This document shows, piece after piece, positions 1 through 9,153 of a stretch of DNA of 64,000 bases (its first letter is position 1; the number at the start of each line of letters is the position of its first letter). The DNA comes from Eoetvoesiella caeni (lineage in GTDB: Bacteria > Pseudomonadota > Gammaproteobacteria > Burkholderiales > Burkholderiaceae_B): contig NZ_QNRQ01000002.1 in assembly GCF_003315175.1 (NCBI RefSeq), positions 338,666 through 402,665 of the forward strand. The letters are read 5' to 3'. The notes below the pieces were generated by a model. That model searched no databases. It saw nothing but the letters and a program-made list of their open reading frames with translations, and was not told where the DNA came from. Both the position numbers and the translations under genes were made by a program.

Positions 1-1150
1 GACCGCCTTCGCGAATCGCGAAGCGCAGGCCTTCTTCCATGGCGATCGGAGCAATCAGCTTGACGGTCATGGACACGTTATCGCCGGGCAGAACCATTTC
101 CTTGTCCTGGGGCAGGTCGATCGTACCCGTCACGTCCGTCGTGCGGAAGTAAAACTGGGGACGATAGCCATTGAAGAACGGCGTGTGACGGCCACCCTCT
201 TCCTTGGACAGGATGTACACCTCGGAGCTGAACTCCGTGTGCGGGTTGATCGAACCGGGCTTGGCCAACACCTGGCCGCGCTCGACGTCTTCACGCTTGG
301 TGCCGCGCAGCAAGATCCCGACGTTGTCCCCGGCCTGACCCTGGTCCAGCAGCTTGCGGAACATTTCCACGCCCGTGCAAGTGGTCTTGACCGTGTCTTT
401 GATGCCGACGATTTCGATTTCTTCGCCGACCTTGACAATGCCGCGCTCGATACGACCGGTCACGACGGTGCCGCGACCCGAGATCGAGAACACGTCTTCC
501 ACAGGCATCAGGAACGTGCCGTCCACCGCGCGCTCGGGCGTGGGGATGTACGTGTCCAGCGCTTCGGCCAATTGCATGATGGCTTGCTTGCCCAGAGGAC
601 CTTCGTCGCCTTCAAGCGCCAGCTTGGCCGAACCCTTGATGATCGGGGTGTCGTCGCCGGGGAAGTCGTACTTGGACAGCAGCTCGCGCACTTCCATCTC
701 GACCAGCTCGAGCAACTCTTCGTCGTCGACCATGTCGGCCTTGTTCAGGAACACAATGATGTACGGCACACCGACCTGGCGGCTGAGCAGGATGTGCTCG
801 CGCGTTTGCGGCATGGGGCCGTCTGCGGCCGAGACCACCAAAATGGCGCCGTCCATTTGTGCTGCGCCCGTGATCATGTTCTTGACATAGTCCGCGTGGC
901 CCGGGCAGTCCACGTGCGCATAGTGGCGCGCCTGCGTTTCGTACTCGACGTGCGAGGTGTTGATCGTGATGCCGCGTGCCTTCTCTTCAGGAGCCGCGTC
1001 AATTTGCGCGTAGCCCTTGGCTTCGCCGCCGAACGCCGTGGCCAGCACCGTCGTGATCGCCGCCGTTAGCGTCGTTTTGCCGTGGTCAACGTGGCCAATC
1101 GTGCCCACGTTTACGTGCGGTTTGGTCCGCTCAAACTTACCTTTTGCCAT
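1..1150 (-). CDS. tuf: Elongation factor Tu, first copy, 3' end cut by window edge
   Basis: EF-Tu is the GTPase that delivers aminoacyl-tRNA to the ribosome. The first 383 codons are present, starting at the ATG at 1150 ([16 protein letters not shown]). By comparison with the second tuf copy at 29793-30983, only about 41 bases including the stop are missing beyond the window edge. It is the last gene of the str operon, 80 bases after fusA. The two copies differ at only about a dozen positions that I could see over 1,150 bases, as expected for tuf pairs kept alike by gene conversion. A GGGA about 10 bases before the ATG could serve as ribosome binding site. Confidence 0.97.
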   Translation of the reverse strand, partial: MAKGKFERTKPHVNVGTIGHVDHGKTTLTAAITTVLATAFGGEAKGYAQIDAAPEEKARGITINTSHVEYETQARHYAHVDCPGHADYVKNMITGAAQMDGAILVVSAADGPMPQTREHILLSRQVGVPYIIVFLNKADMVDDEELLELVEMEVRELLSKYDFPGDDTPIIKGSAKLALEGDEGPLGKQAIMQLAEALDTYIPTPERAVDGTFLMPVEDVFSISGRGTVVTGRIERGIVKVGEEIEIVGIKDTVKTTCTGVEMFRKLLDQGQAGDNVGILLRGTKREDVERGQVLAKPGSINPHTEFSSEVYILSKEEGGRHTPFFNGYRPQFYFRTTDVTGTIDLPQDKEMVLPGDNVSMTVKLIAPIAMEEGLRFAIREGG

Positions 1151-1190
1151 GATTTATCCCATCGATATTTTCAAGGAAACAAAAAAATTT

Positions 1191-1220
1191 TCCCGCCCAC
1201 ATTTGATTACGTGGGCGGAA
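1191..1220 (-). terminator. Hairpin with U-tract between fusA and tuf
   Basis: Bases 1193-1200 (ccgcccac) and 1211-1218 (gtgggcgg) form a perfect 8-bp stem with a 10-base loop. Read on the minus strand the stem is followed by GAAAATTTTTTT. It looks like a rho-independent terminator or attenuator that could lower tuf readthrough from the str promoter. It could also be a processing site. Confidence 0.6.
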
Positions 1221-1230
1221 CCTGTATTAC

Positions 1231-3333
1231 TTATTTGCCGCGTGCGCTGATAACTTCATCAGCAACGTTCTTTGGAGCTTCGGCGTAATGCTTGAACTCC
1301 ATCGTGTAGGTTGCGCGACCTTGCGTTTGCGAACGCAAGCTGGTCGAATAACCAAACATTTCGGCCAACGGAACCTCGGCCTTGACGATCTTGCCGCCGC
1401 CCGGGATGTCATCCATGCCCTGGACCATGCCGCGACGTGAGGACAAGTCGCCCATCACGGTGCCGGCGTAGTCTTCAGGCGTTTCGACTTCAACCGCCAT
1501 CATGGGCTCGAGCAGCACAGGACTGGCCTTGCGCATACCCTCTTTGAAGCCCATGGACGCAGCCATACGGAAGGCGTTTTCGTTCGAGTCCACATCGTGG
1601 TACGAACCGAAGAACAGCGTAACCTTCACGTCGACCACCGGATAGCCCGCCACCACACCGGCTGGCAGGGTTTCCTGGATACCCTTGTCAACGGCGGGAA
1701 TGTATTCGCGAGGAACCACACCGCCCTTGATGGCGTCCACAAATTCGTAGCCGCTGCCGGGAGGCAGGGGCTCGAGCTTGAGCACAACGTGACCGTACTG
1801 GCCGCGGCCGCCCGATTGCTTGACGAACTTGCCTTCGACTTCTTCGCAAGTTTTGCGAATAGTTTCGCGGTAAGCCACCTGCGGCTTGCCGACGTTGGCT
1901 TCAACACCGAACTCGCGGCGCATACGGTCAACCAGAACTTCAAGGTGAAGCTCGCCCATGCCGGAAATAATCGTCTGGCCGGACTCTTCGTCGCTGCGGA
2001 CACGGAAAGAAGGATCTTCCTGTGCCAGACGGGACAAAGCGATACCCATTTTTTCCTGGTCGGCCTTGGTTTTCGGCTCGACGGCCTGCGAAATGACGGG
2101 CTCGGGGAATACCATGCGCTCGAGCAGGATGTGCTGACCGACATCGCACAGGGTTTCGCCCGTGGTAACGTCTTTCAGGCCAACCACAGCGGCGATGTCG
2201 CCTGCCAGAATTTCTTTGATTTCAGCACGGTTGTTGGCGTGCATCTGCAAGATACGGCCGATACGTTCTTTCTTGCTCTTGATCGGGTTGTAAACCGTTT
2301 CGCCAGAATGAAGAACGCCCGAGTAAACACGCACGAAGGTCAATTGACCCACGAACGGATCGCTCATGAGCTTGAATGCCAAAGCTGAAAACTTGGCGCT
2401 GTCGTCGGCCGGCAGGCTGATAGGATTGCCGTCGTCGTCCATGCCTTCAACCGGAGGAATATCCACAGGCGACGGCAGGTAGTCGACAACCGCGTCCAGC
2501 ATGCGCTGCACGCCCTTGTTCTTGAACGCCGTACCGCACAACATAGGCTGGATTTCGCCAGCGATGGTGCGAGTGCGAATGCCAAGATTGATTTCGTCTT
2601 CAGTCAGGGCACCTGTTTCCAGGTACTTGTCCATCAACTCTTCGGACGACTCGGCGGCCGATTCGATCAGCTTTTCATGCCATTCGTTGGCTTGGTCGAC
2701 CAGGTCGGCGGGAATGTCGATGTATTCGAATTTCGTACCCTGGCTGGCTTCGTCCCAGATGATACCGCGCATCTTGACCAGGTCGACCACACCCTTGAAC
2801 GTATCTTCAGCCCCGATAGGGATGACGATAGGCACAGGGTTGGCCTTCAGGCGCAGCTTGAGCTGGTCGTAGACCTTGAAGAAGTTGGCGCCCGTACGGT
2901 CCATCTTGTTGATGAACGCCAGACGGGGCACGCCATACTTGTTGGCTTGGCGCCAAACGGTTTCGGACTGCGGCTGAACGCCGCCCACGGCGCAATACAC
3001 CATGCAAGCGCCGTCGAGCACGCGCATCGAGCGCTCTACTTCAATAGTGAAGTCGACGTGTCCCGGGGTGTCGATGATGTTGATGCGATGCTCGGGACGA
3101 TCGCCGGCCATGCCACGCCAGAAGGCAGTGGTAGCAGCCGATGTAATCGTGATCCCGCGCTCTTGCTCTTGTTCCATCCAGTCCATTGTGGCGGACCCTT
3201 CGTGCGTTTCACCAATTTTGTGGTTGACGCCGGTGTAGAACAGAATGCGTTCGGTAGTTGTAGTTTTACCGGCATCGATATGCGCGGAAATACCAATATT
3301 GCGATAGCGCTCGATTGGGGTTTTGCGGGCCAT
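1231..3333 (-). CDS. fusA: Elongation factor G
   Basis: This ribosomal translocase is 700 aa, the usual length. Visible motifs are the P-loop AHIDAGKTT near residues 17-25, the G3 motif DTPGH, and the G4 motif NKMD in [10 protein letters not shown]. The C-terminal half shows the usual domains III-V (for example [14 protein letters not shown]). It is the third gene of rpsL-rpsG-fusA-tuf, 15 bases after rpsG. Nothing unusual is seen. Confidence 0.98.
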   Translation of the reverse strand: MARKTPIERYRNIGISAHIDAGKTTTTERILFYTGVNHKIGETHEGSATMDWMEQEQERGITITSAATTAFWRGMAGDRPEHRINIIDTPGHVDFTIEVERSMRVLDGACMVYCAVGGVQPQSETVWRQANKYGVPRLAFINKMDRTGANFFKVYDQLKLRLKANPVPIVIPIGAEDTFKGVVDLVKMRGIIWDEASQGTKFEYIDIPADLVDQANEWHEKLIESAAESSEELMDKYLETGALTEDEINLGIRTRTIAGEIQPMLCGTAFKNKGVQRMLDAVVDYLPSPVDIPPVEGMDDDGNPISLPADDSAKFSALAFKLMSDPFVGQLTFVRVYSGVLHSGETVYNPIKSKKERIGRILQMHANNRAEIKEILAGDIAAVVGLKDVTTGETLCDVGQHILLERMVFPEPVISQAVEPKTKADQEKMGIALSRLAQEDPSFRVRSDEESGQTIISGMGELHLEVLVDRMRREFGVEANVGKPQVAYRETIRKTCEEVEGKFVKQSGGRGQYGHVVLKLEPLPPGSGYEFVDAIKGGVVPREYIPAVDKGIQETLPAGVVAGYPVVDVKVTLFFGSYHDVDSNENAFRMAASMGFKEGMRKASPVLLEPMMAVEVETPEDYAGTVMGDLSSRRGMVQGMDDIPGGGKIVKAEVPLAEMFGYSTSLRSQTQGRATYTMEFKHYAEAPKNVADEVISARGK

Positions 3334-3348
3334 GTTTCTATCCTTAGA

Positions 3349-3819
3349 TTACCAACGGAAATGACTGAAGGCTTTGTTGGCTTCAGCCATTTTGTGCGTG
3401 TCTTCACGCTTTTTCATCGCACCGCCGCGACCTTCGGCCGCATCCAGCAATTCGCCAGCAAGGCGCAAATCCATGGACTTTTCACCGCGTTTCTTGGCTG
3501 CTTCGCGCAACCAGCGCATTGCAAGCGCCAGGCGGCGCACAGGGCGCACTTCAACTGGCACTTGGTAGTTCGCACCGCCCACACGGCGGCTCTTGACTTC
3601 AACGACGGGCTTGATGTTGTTGATCGCGGTGTTGAACACCTCGATAGGCTCTTTGCCAGTTTTAGCCTGGATCTGGTCAAACGCGCCGTAAATAATACGT
3701 TCGGCAACAGCTTTCTTACCAGACAACATAACAACGTTCATGAATTTGGCGAGCTCTACGCTGCCGAATTTGGGATCGGGGAGAATTTCACGCTTGGGAA
3801 CTTCGCGACGACGAGGCAT
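3349..3819 (-). CDS. rpsG: 30S ribosomal protein S7
   Basis: This primary 16S rRNA-binding protein of the small-subunit head is 156 aa ([20 protein letters not shown]...), typical for proteobacteria. It is the second gene of the str operon. The 138-base gap to rpsL is where S7 translational feedback acts in other bacteria. I did not model that structure here. Confidence 0.98.
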   Translation of the reverse strand: MPRRREVPKREILPDPKFGSVELAKFMNVVMLSGKKAVAERIIYGAFDQIQAKTGKEPIEVFNTAINNIKPVVEVKSRRVGGANYQVPVEVRPVRRLALAMRWLREAAKKRGEKSMDLRLAGELLDAAEGRGGAMKKREDTHKMAEANKAFSHFRW

Positions 3820-3957
3820 TTTTAACTTCCTTGTGACAGTTCAGTTGAACCGTGACTTACACGGTCTCGGCCATCAAAAATGAAGGCCACTTACATGCTA
3901 TGGGCCCATGCCCACGGCTGCACTGATACGACTAGCGAGGCTAGCCAGACAAATAAC

Positions 3958-4335
3958 TTAAGCTTTTTTCGGGCGTTTCGCACCGTACTTAGAACGCGAC
4001 TGCTTGCGGTCTTTGACACCTTGCAAGTCGAGCGAACCGCGGACGATGTGGTAACGAACACCAGGCAAGTCTTTTACACGACCACCGCGCACGAGAACAA
4101 CCGAGTGCTCTTGCAGGTTGTGGCCTTCACCGCCGATGTACGAAATGACTTCGAAACCGTTGGTAAGACGTACTTTGGCGACTTTACGCAAAGCCGAGTT
4201 AGGTTTTTTAGGGGTGGTGGTGTACACGCGAGTGCAAACACCGCGGCGCTGTGGGCAATTTTCGAGCGCGGGGCTCTTGCTGTTGGCGCGGCTGACTTCG
4301 CGCGGTTTACGCACGAGTTGACTAATGGTTGGCAT
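3958..4335 (-). CDS. rpsL: 30S ribosomal protein S12
   Basis: S12 is a decoding-centre protein. The start is placed at 4335 ([20 protein letters not shown]), giving 125 aa, the family length. The open frame continues about 60 codons upstream, but that part shows no S12 homology. The streptomycin-sensitive residues look wild type: lysine in [12 protein letters not shown] (K43 region) and in GGRVKDLPG (K88 region). It is the first gene of the str operon. Confidence 0.98.
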   Translation of the reverse strand: MPTISQLVRKPREVSRANSKSPALENCPQRRGVCTRVYTTTPKKPNSALRKVAKVRLTNGFEVISYIGGEGHNLQEHSVVLVRGGRVKDLPGVRYHIVRGSLDLQGVKDRKQSRSKYGAKRPKKA

Positions 4336-4505
4336 GACCTTTACGCATCCTATGGCCTGTACGCTAAAAAAACGTGCGTACTGATTTACGTATTTGAATG
4401 AACGCCCCGGCCAGACTGACCTGGCCAGCTGCCTTGCTACCCATTGGCGCCTGCGGCGCAATGGACAAAAACAACTTGGGCGGTTTACGCAAAAACCGCC
4501 CAGAA
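4336..4505 (-). promoter_or_regulatory. Structured 5' leader of the str operon
   Basis: Several short inverted repeats are stacked in the rpsL leader: gtacgc (4359-4364) with gcgtac (4376-4381); ggccag with ctggcc around 4409-4429; an almost perfect stem around 4440-4463; and gggcggttt with aaaccgccc at 4478-4501. Together they could form hairpins in the nascent mRNA between the promoter and rpsL. Whether they act as attenuators, feedback sites or only fold the leader is not decided by the sequence. Confidence 0.45.
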
Positions 4506-4613
4506 ACGAATACAACATACGTAAAAGAGCGGGTCTTGCAACTTAGCTTGCACTGGTACTTTGCAGACTAAAACCAAAAGGTTTCGGCAATTAAATCCTT
4601 TGGTTAGCTTGCC

Positions 4614-4643
4614 ATAGTATCACGAGAAAACAGAAGCGGTCAA
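4614..4643 (-). promoter_or_regulatory. Sigma70-type promoter of the str operon
   Basis: On the minus strand there is a -35 TTGACC (4638-4643), an 18-base spacer and a -10 TACTAT (4614-4619). It lies about 280 bases upstream of rpsL, so the transcript would carry a long leader. Both hexamers are near consensus. No other promoter-like pair was obvious closer to rpsL. The rest of the 4336-4806 gap (4644-4806) holds no gene I can see, only a weak ggcct/aggcc hairpin at 4693-4708. Confidence 0.55.
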
Positions 4644-4806
4644 TGTAAAGCCTCTTTCAATATGAGATGAGTCTGAGCGGGGTCTCGGGAAGGGCCTGTT
4701 TGAAGGCCGAGTTTGTATATTTGCCACAAAAGTGACTTAGCCCGGCTCCCGACCTGCTGGATTGACTAATGCGCCTGCTTAAACCAGCCAAACGGCAAAC
4801 GGTGTA

Positions 4807-5613
4807 TTAGCTACCCATGAACTTTGCCGGACGCTTAGCGTGGAATGCTTCAACGCCCTCGCGGAAATCATCCGACGAACGCAAGCGACTGTAACAATGC
4901 CCTTCCAGCTCGATAGCAATCGATAATGTTGAGTCTTCGGTATCGTTTAGTAGCTTTTTCGCTGTACGCTGCGCAAGCGGCGAAAACTTCCGCAGTTCGT
5001 CAACCAATTCGTCGGTGGCCGCCTCAAGTTCGGAGTCTGAGACGCACATAGTAGCGATGCCCCAATCATACGCCTGGTGCCCAGGAATTCGGCGCGAACG
5101 CATAACGACGTCTTTGGTACGAGTAACGCCCACCATTTTTTGTAAGCGAGCCGACCCACCTGACCCAGGAATTTGCCCCAGCTTTTGCTCCGGTAGTGCA
5201 TATTGCGACGTTTCGGACACGATGCGAAAATCGCAAGCCAGCGAGATCTCAAAGCCAACCCCAAAGCAATAGCCCCGATTGGCGGCAATCACGGGCTTGG
5301 TGCAACGTGACGGCGCAGCGATATTCCAGGCCAGCTTAGAGACGTGCTCCGGGGTGGCGTCCAAGAAGCCTCGAATATCACCACCACTGGAAAAATGCTC
5401 GCCATGCGCGCGCAGAACAATAACCCGCACAGCTGGGTTCTCGTCGAGCGACTCGAAGACGAGGCGCAACTGCTCACGTTGCGGCATTGAAATAATGTTG
5501 AACGGCGGCCGGCTCAACACAATGTCGGCGCGCTCTCGAGCCTCATCGATAACAACCGAAAATCCATCCAGCTGTTCGAGCTGTGTATGCGCGGGGTGCT
5601 TAAGTTGAGACAT
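4807..5613 (-). CDS. Crotonase-family enzyme, possible 2-oxoglutaryl-CoA hydrolase of a furoate pathway
   Basis: A 268-aa enoyl-CoA hydratase/isomerase-fold protein. The oxyanion-hole motif SSGGDIRGF lies near residues 75-83. Both glutamates used by crotonases are present, in GVGFEISLACD and in ALPEQKLGQIPGSGG. It is the last gene of the cassette that carries an acyl-CoA synthetase and a molybdenum hydroxylase. In the known Hmf pathway a crotonase-family protein (HmfE) hydrolyses 2-oxoglutaryl-CoA, which would fit this position. Family membership is seen directly; the substrate is inferred from context. Confidence 0.7.
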   Translation of the reverse strand: MSQLKHPAHTQLEQLDGFSVVIDEARERADIVLSRPPFNIISMPQREQLRLVFESLDENPAVRVIVLRAHGEHFSSGGDIRGFLDATPEHVSKLAWNIAAPSRCTKPVIAANRGYCFGVGFEISLACDFRIVSETSQYALPEQKLGQIPGSGGSARLQKMVGVTRTKDVVMRSRRIPGHQAYDWGIATMCVSDSELEAATDELVDELRKFSPLAQRTAKKLLNDTEDSTLSIAIELEGHCYSRLRSSDDFREGVEAFHAKRPAKFMGS

Positions 5614-5665
5614 ATCGCTTATTACTCCAGATATAAATAATTGAATTTGAATTTTTCACGCTGAA

Positions 5666-6373
5666 TCACACCGCAATAACTTCGTCCAGACTCACTCTAT
5701 CAAAGGTCGACGAGGCATCTCCCTGCATAACAATCTGGCCACGCTCCAGGGCGTAAAACCGTGTTGCCACGTCAAGCGCACGGTGCACGTTCTGCTCAAC
5801 CAGCAAAATGGGAATGCCCTCGTCGCGCAGACTGGCGATAATTGCAAAAATCTCGTCCACAATGATCGGAGCCAGCCCTTCGGTCGGCTCATCGATCAAT
5901 AACAGTTTGGGGGCTCCGATCAAAACCCGGGCAATGGCCAACATTTGCTGTTCGCCACCAGACAAAGCAGTACCCATTTGAAACCGTCTTTCCTTCAAGC
6001 GCGGAAAGCGTTCGTAAGCCTGCTCAATCATTAGCCTGGACTCTCGGGTGGGCCGCCACGGGCATTGCAATAGCCCCAGCTTTAAGTTTTCTTCAACCGT
6101 CAGTCCCGGAAAAATGCGCCGGTCTTCAGGCACCAGGCCTATACCCATGCGGCAAATACGATCGGATGACAACCCCTCCAGCCCAACTCCGTTAAGCCGG
6201 ATCGATCCAGATGCCGCTTTAACCCAGCCGGCAATCGTCTTGATGGCCGTAGTCTTACCCACGCCATTGCGACCGCACAGCACTACCACCTCGCCAACGC
6301 CCACAGAAAGTGTTATGCCTTGCAGAACATGGCTCAACCCGTAATACGCTTGTACGTCTTCCAATTCAAGCAT
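5666..6373 (-). CDS. livF: LIV-type ABC transporter ATP-binding protein LivF
   Basis: One of two ATPases of a branched-chain-amino-acid-type (HAAT) importer. Start chosen at 6373 (MLELEDVQAYYG), giving 235 aa, the LivF norm. The open frame extends further upstream, but that part is LivG sequence in another frame. Motifs: Walker A GRNGVGKTT, signature LSGGEQQ, Walker B LLLIDEPTEG. The start overlaps the livG stop by 8 bases, so the two are probably translationally coupled. Linkage to a CoA-ligase and hydroxylase suggests that an organic acid is carried rather than leucine. Confidence 0.92.
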   Translation of the reverse strand: MLELEDVQAYYGLSHVLQGITLSVGVGEVVVLCGRNGVGKTTAIKTIAGWVKAASGSIRLNGVGLEGLSSDRICRMGIGLVPEDRRIFPGLTVEENLKLGLLQCPWRPTRESRLMIEQAYERFPRLKERRFQMGTALSGGEQQMLAIARVLIGAPKLLLIDEPTEGLAPIIVDEIFAIIASLRDEGIPILLVEQNVHRALDVATRFYALERGQIVMQGDASSTFDRVSLDEVIAV

Positions 6374-7151
6374 CAGACTCTCGCTGTCCAAAATAAGCGG
6401 CCTGAACCGCAGGATTAGCACGGACTTCAGCCGGTGCGCCCTCTGCCAGTTTCGCCCCCTGCGCCATAACCACCACATGATCGGAAAGGCCCATAACCAA
6501 CCCAACATCGTGCTCGACCAGCAAAATAGATACTTCGCCCGCCAGTGACTTGATCATGGCACCGGTCTCTTTGGTATCGGCATGCGACATGCCTTGCGTC
6601 GGCTCATCCAAAAGCAAAAGCTTGGGCCTGCTCGCCAACGCTACCGCAATCTCCAAGCGTCGCTGTTCGCCATGGGAAAGATAGCCAGCTTGTTCATTGA
6701 CTTTGTTATGCAGACGAAATTGCTCTATAAGTTCATCCACGCGTTGACGGGCATGATGGTTGCGGCTTAGCGGTAAAAACACATGACGGGCGGACTCGAG
6801 CGACTGCGCTGCCAAGCGCAAGTTCTCACGCACCGACAAATCAAAGAACAATTTCGTAATTTGGAACGAGCGAGCCAAACCCGCATGCAAAAGCCGGTGC
6901 GGCGGCAAGCCGGTAACTTCGATGCCATTGAACTTGACCGACCCGCTACTTGGCCGGATCGCACCGCTGATAAGGTTGAACAACGTGCTCTTTCCCGCAC
7001 CGTTTGGGCCGATCAACGAAGTGATATGTCCGCGCCTGGCCTTGAAACTTACTTGATCCACAGCCCTAAGGGCACCAAAGGCTACCGAAATATTTTTGAT
7101 GTCAAGGACGTCCGCGCTACCGTTGGCCATCGAATTTCCTGCCGGCGTCAT
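6366..7151 (-). CDS. livG: LIV-type ABC transporter ATP-binding protein LivG
   Basis: The second ATPase of the importer, 261 aa from the ATG at 7151 (MTPAGNSMANGSAD). Motifs: Walker A GPNGAGKST, signature LSHGEQ, Walker B LLLLDEPTQG, and the EHDVGLVMGLSDHVVVM segment typical of LivG. The start forms an ATGA overlap with the livM stop. A longer frame runs upstream to 7238 but lies inside livM, so I reject it. Confidence 0.92.
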   Translation of the reverse strand: MTPAGNSMANGSADVLDIKNISVAFGALRAVDQVSFKARRGHITSLIGPNGAGKSTLFNLISGAIRPSSGSVKFNGIEVTGLPPHRLLHAGLARSFQITKLFFDLSVRENLRLAAQSLESARHVFLPLSRNHHARQRVDELIEQFRLHNKVNEQAGYLSHGEQRRLEIAVALASRPKLLLLDEPTQGMSHADTKETGAMIKSLAGEVSILLVEHDVGLVMGLSDHVVVMAQGAKLAEGAPAEVRANPAVQAAYFGQRESDA

Positions 7152-8191
7152 GATTGCTCCTTGCGTCGTAGCAACCATGGCTCGACTTGTGTTTTCAACG
7201 CCCCAATGACGCCCTTCGGGAAAAACATGACCAAACACATAAACAGCAGCCCGATCACAATCAGATGATGCTCGGTAAATGAACCTACGATAGACTTCAA
7301 CGCAGTCAGAATGACGCTGCCGTACAACGGCCCGATCAGTGTTCCCACCCCGCCGAGGATGACGGTTATAACAGCGTTGCCCGATGAATGAAAATACAGC
7401 AACTCTGGTGAAACGAACCCGCGCAACATCGGATACAGAGCTCCCGACAAAGCGGTCACGTTCGCGGCGATGACAAAAACCCCAAGCTTGTAGCGCTGCG
7501 AGTTGAAACCAAGGAAAGGAACTCGATCTTCGTTGGCTTTGATGGCCACCACGAGACGTCCAAACGGCGTTCGCAACAGCGCCTCTAGCGCAAAGTAAAA
7601 CGCCATAATGACAACCAGAACCAGGAGAAAGAAATGGGCGGCATTGCTGGTATCAACAGAGAAGAGCAGAAAATTCGCCTTGATAATAGGGACGCCAATG
7701 ATGCCATCCGACCCACCCAACTCTTGCGTGTTGAACACCGCTTTGGCAAGAACCTCGGCCATACCAAACGTAATCAATGCAAAATACACGCCTCGAGCGC
7801 GAATGGCGATTGCACCAGCGACGACACCAACAAGCGTGCCAACACACAGCGTTACGGCAAGCGCAAGCCAGAATGACGGCGCCACCTCTTTCAGTACGAC
7901 CGCAGATGTATACGCCCCCAGCCCGAAAAACAAAGCATGGCCCAGCGACAACAAGCCGCCAAACCCGAGCAACAAATCGACACCCATGGCAAAACCGCCA
8001 TAGATCAATGCCTCGGTTGCCAGACGGAAGAAAAATACATCACCATACGCCTGCGCTATAACAGCAAACACCAATGCCAAAATTACAAACACGTAGGCAA
8101 AATAGCGCAGAACATTGCGGGCGAGATCTTCACGCTGAAAGCCTGAACTACTTGGCAAATAACCCAGAGTCACGGAACTAGTGCTACGCAT
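7148..8191 (-). CDS. livM: LIV-type ABC transporter permease LivM
   Basis: An inner-membrane permease of 347 aa with about eight to ten hydrophobic segments and the LivM signature GALYPMLRGFVSPELLYFHSS. The ATG at 8191 overlaps the livH stop by 8 bases (ATGCGTAG). A TTG two codons upstream (8197) is an alternative start. It would pair with LivH to form the membrane channel. Confidence 0.9.
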   Translation of the reverse strand: MRSTSSVTLGYLPSSSGFQREDLARNVLRYFAYVFVILALVFAVIAQAYGDVFFFRLATEALIYGGFAMGVDLLLGFGGLLSLGHALFFGLGAYTSAVVLKEVAPSFWLALAVTLCVGTLVGVVAGAIAIRARGVYFALITFGMAEVLAKAVFNTQELGGSDGIIGVPIIKANFLLFSVDTSNAAHFFLLVLVVIMAFYFALEALLRTPFGRLVVAIKANEDRVPFLGFNSQRYKLGVFVIAANVTALSGALYPMLRGFVSPELLYFHSSGNAVITVILGGVGTLIGPLYGSVILTALKSIVGSFTEHHLIVIGLLFMCLVMFFPKGVIGALKTQVEPWLLRRKEQS

Positions 8192-9077
8192 GGCCAAGCC
8201 TCCCGAACAAGCCCTGGGGCCGTATCATCAGGACAACCACCATAATGGCAAACACCAAGGGGTCGGTCCACGAAGGCGAAATATATAGACTGGAAATGGC
8301 CTGAATCTGCGTCAGAACCAAACCCGCAATCAGCGCCCCTTTTATGCTTCCCAGGCCACCGACAATAACCACGCTGAAGGCCAGCAAGATAAAGTCTTTA
8401 CCCATTGTTGGAAACACCGAATAAACGGGTGCCAGCAATACACCGGCCAAACCGGCCAGGGCTACGCCGAACGCAAAAGTGCCCGCATAGACGTGCGACA
8501 CAGGCACACCAAGCGACGAGGCCATATCCTTATCGAATGCGGCGGCACGAACCATGGCTCCCAGACTGGTTCGATATACCAGCAGCCATACACCAACGAT
8601 AATCGCCGCGCCTATCCCCATAAGAAACAGACGATAGTTCGGAAAAAAAACACCCAATACTTCGCTGCCGCCACCAATCGGCGTTTTGATCGAAAGCGCC
8701 TGGGGCCCATATATGAGCTTATATACATCTTCCAGCACAATCGCCAGACCGAATGTCAACAGCAAAGTCAGAATGTGTCTGTCCTTCTGATGGAACACGC
8801 GCTGAATGAACAAGCGCTCGGTCACATAGCCCAGCGGCGCCATGATCAATGGGACGAACAATAGCACCACCCAAAAACTCACCCCCAAAGCCATCAGGGT
8901 GACCCCGACATAAGCACCTAACGCATAAAACTCACCGTGCGCCATATTGATTACGTCCAACAGGCCGAAAATAATGGTCAAGCCCAACGCCATCAAAACC
9001 ACTGCAACGCCTATAGACAAACCGTTGATGATTTGAGGCGCAAATACAAATTGCAGTGTGTCAATAAACCCGCTCAT
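8184..9077 (-). CDS. livH: LIV-type ABC transporter permease LivH
   Basis: An inner-membrane permease, 297 aa, hydrophobic throughout, with the LivH-type loop NMAHGEFYALGAYVG. I choose the ATG at 9077 (MSGFIDTLQF) because the AAGGA ribosome binding site lies 9 bases before it. The ATG at 9086 directly abuts that site and is less likely. It follows the substrate-binding protein by 76 bases. Confidence 0.91.
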   Translation of the reverse strand: MSGFIDTLQFVFAPQIINGLSIGVAVVLMALGLTIIFGLLDVINMAHGEFYALGAYVGVTLMALGVSFWVVLLFVPLIMAPLGYVTERLFIQRVFHQKDRHILTLLLTFGLAIVLEDVYKLIYGPQALSIKTPIGGGSEVLGVFFPNYRLFLMGIGAAIIVGVWLLVYRTSLGAMVRAAAFDKDMASSLGVPVSHVYAGTFAFGVALAGLAGVLLAPVYSVFPTMGKDFILLAFSVVIVGGLGSIKGALIAGLVLTQIQAISSLYISPSWTDPLVFAIMVVVLMIRPQGLFGRLGHA

Positions 9078-9153
9078 AATTAACATTCCTTATCTTGGCT
9101 ACGACTGACCGGCAAAGCTCACGCCGCACCGGCCAATACACGAACGCTTTCGA

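Noticed and set aside
185-1069. Open frames on the plus strand opposite both tuf copies (also 30018-30902)
   Set aside because: They are identical shadows produced by the near-identical tuf genes, not a conserved antisense gene.
7634-8146. Small plus-strand frames across livM
   Set aside because: No ribosome binding sites or domains; they lie within a well-supported permease gene.
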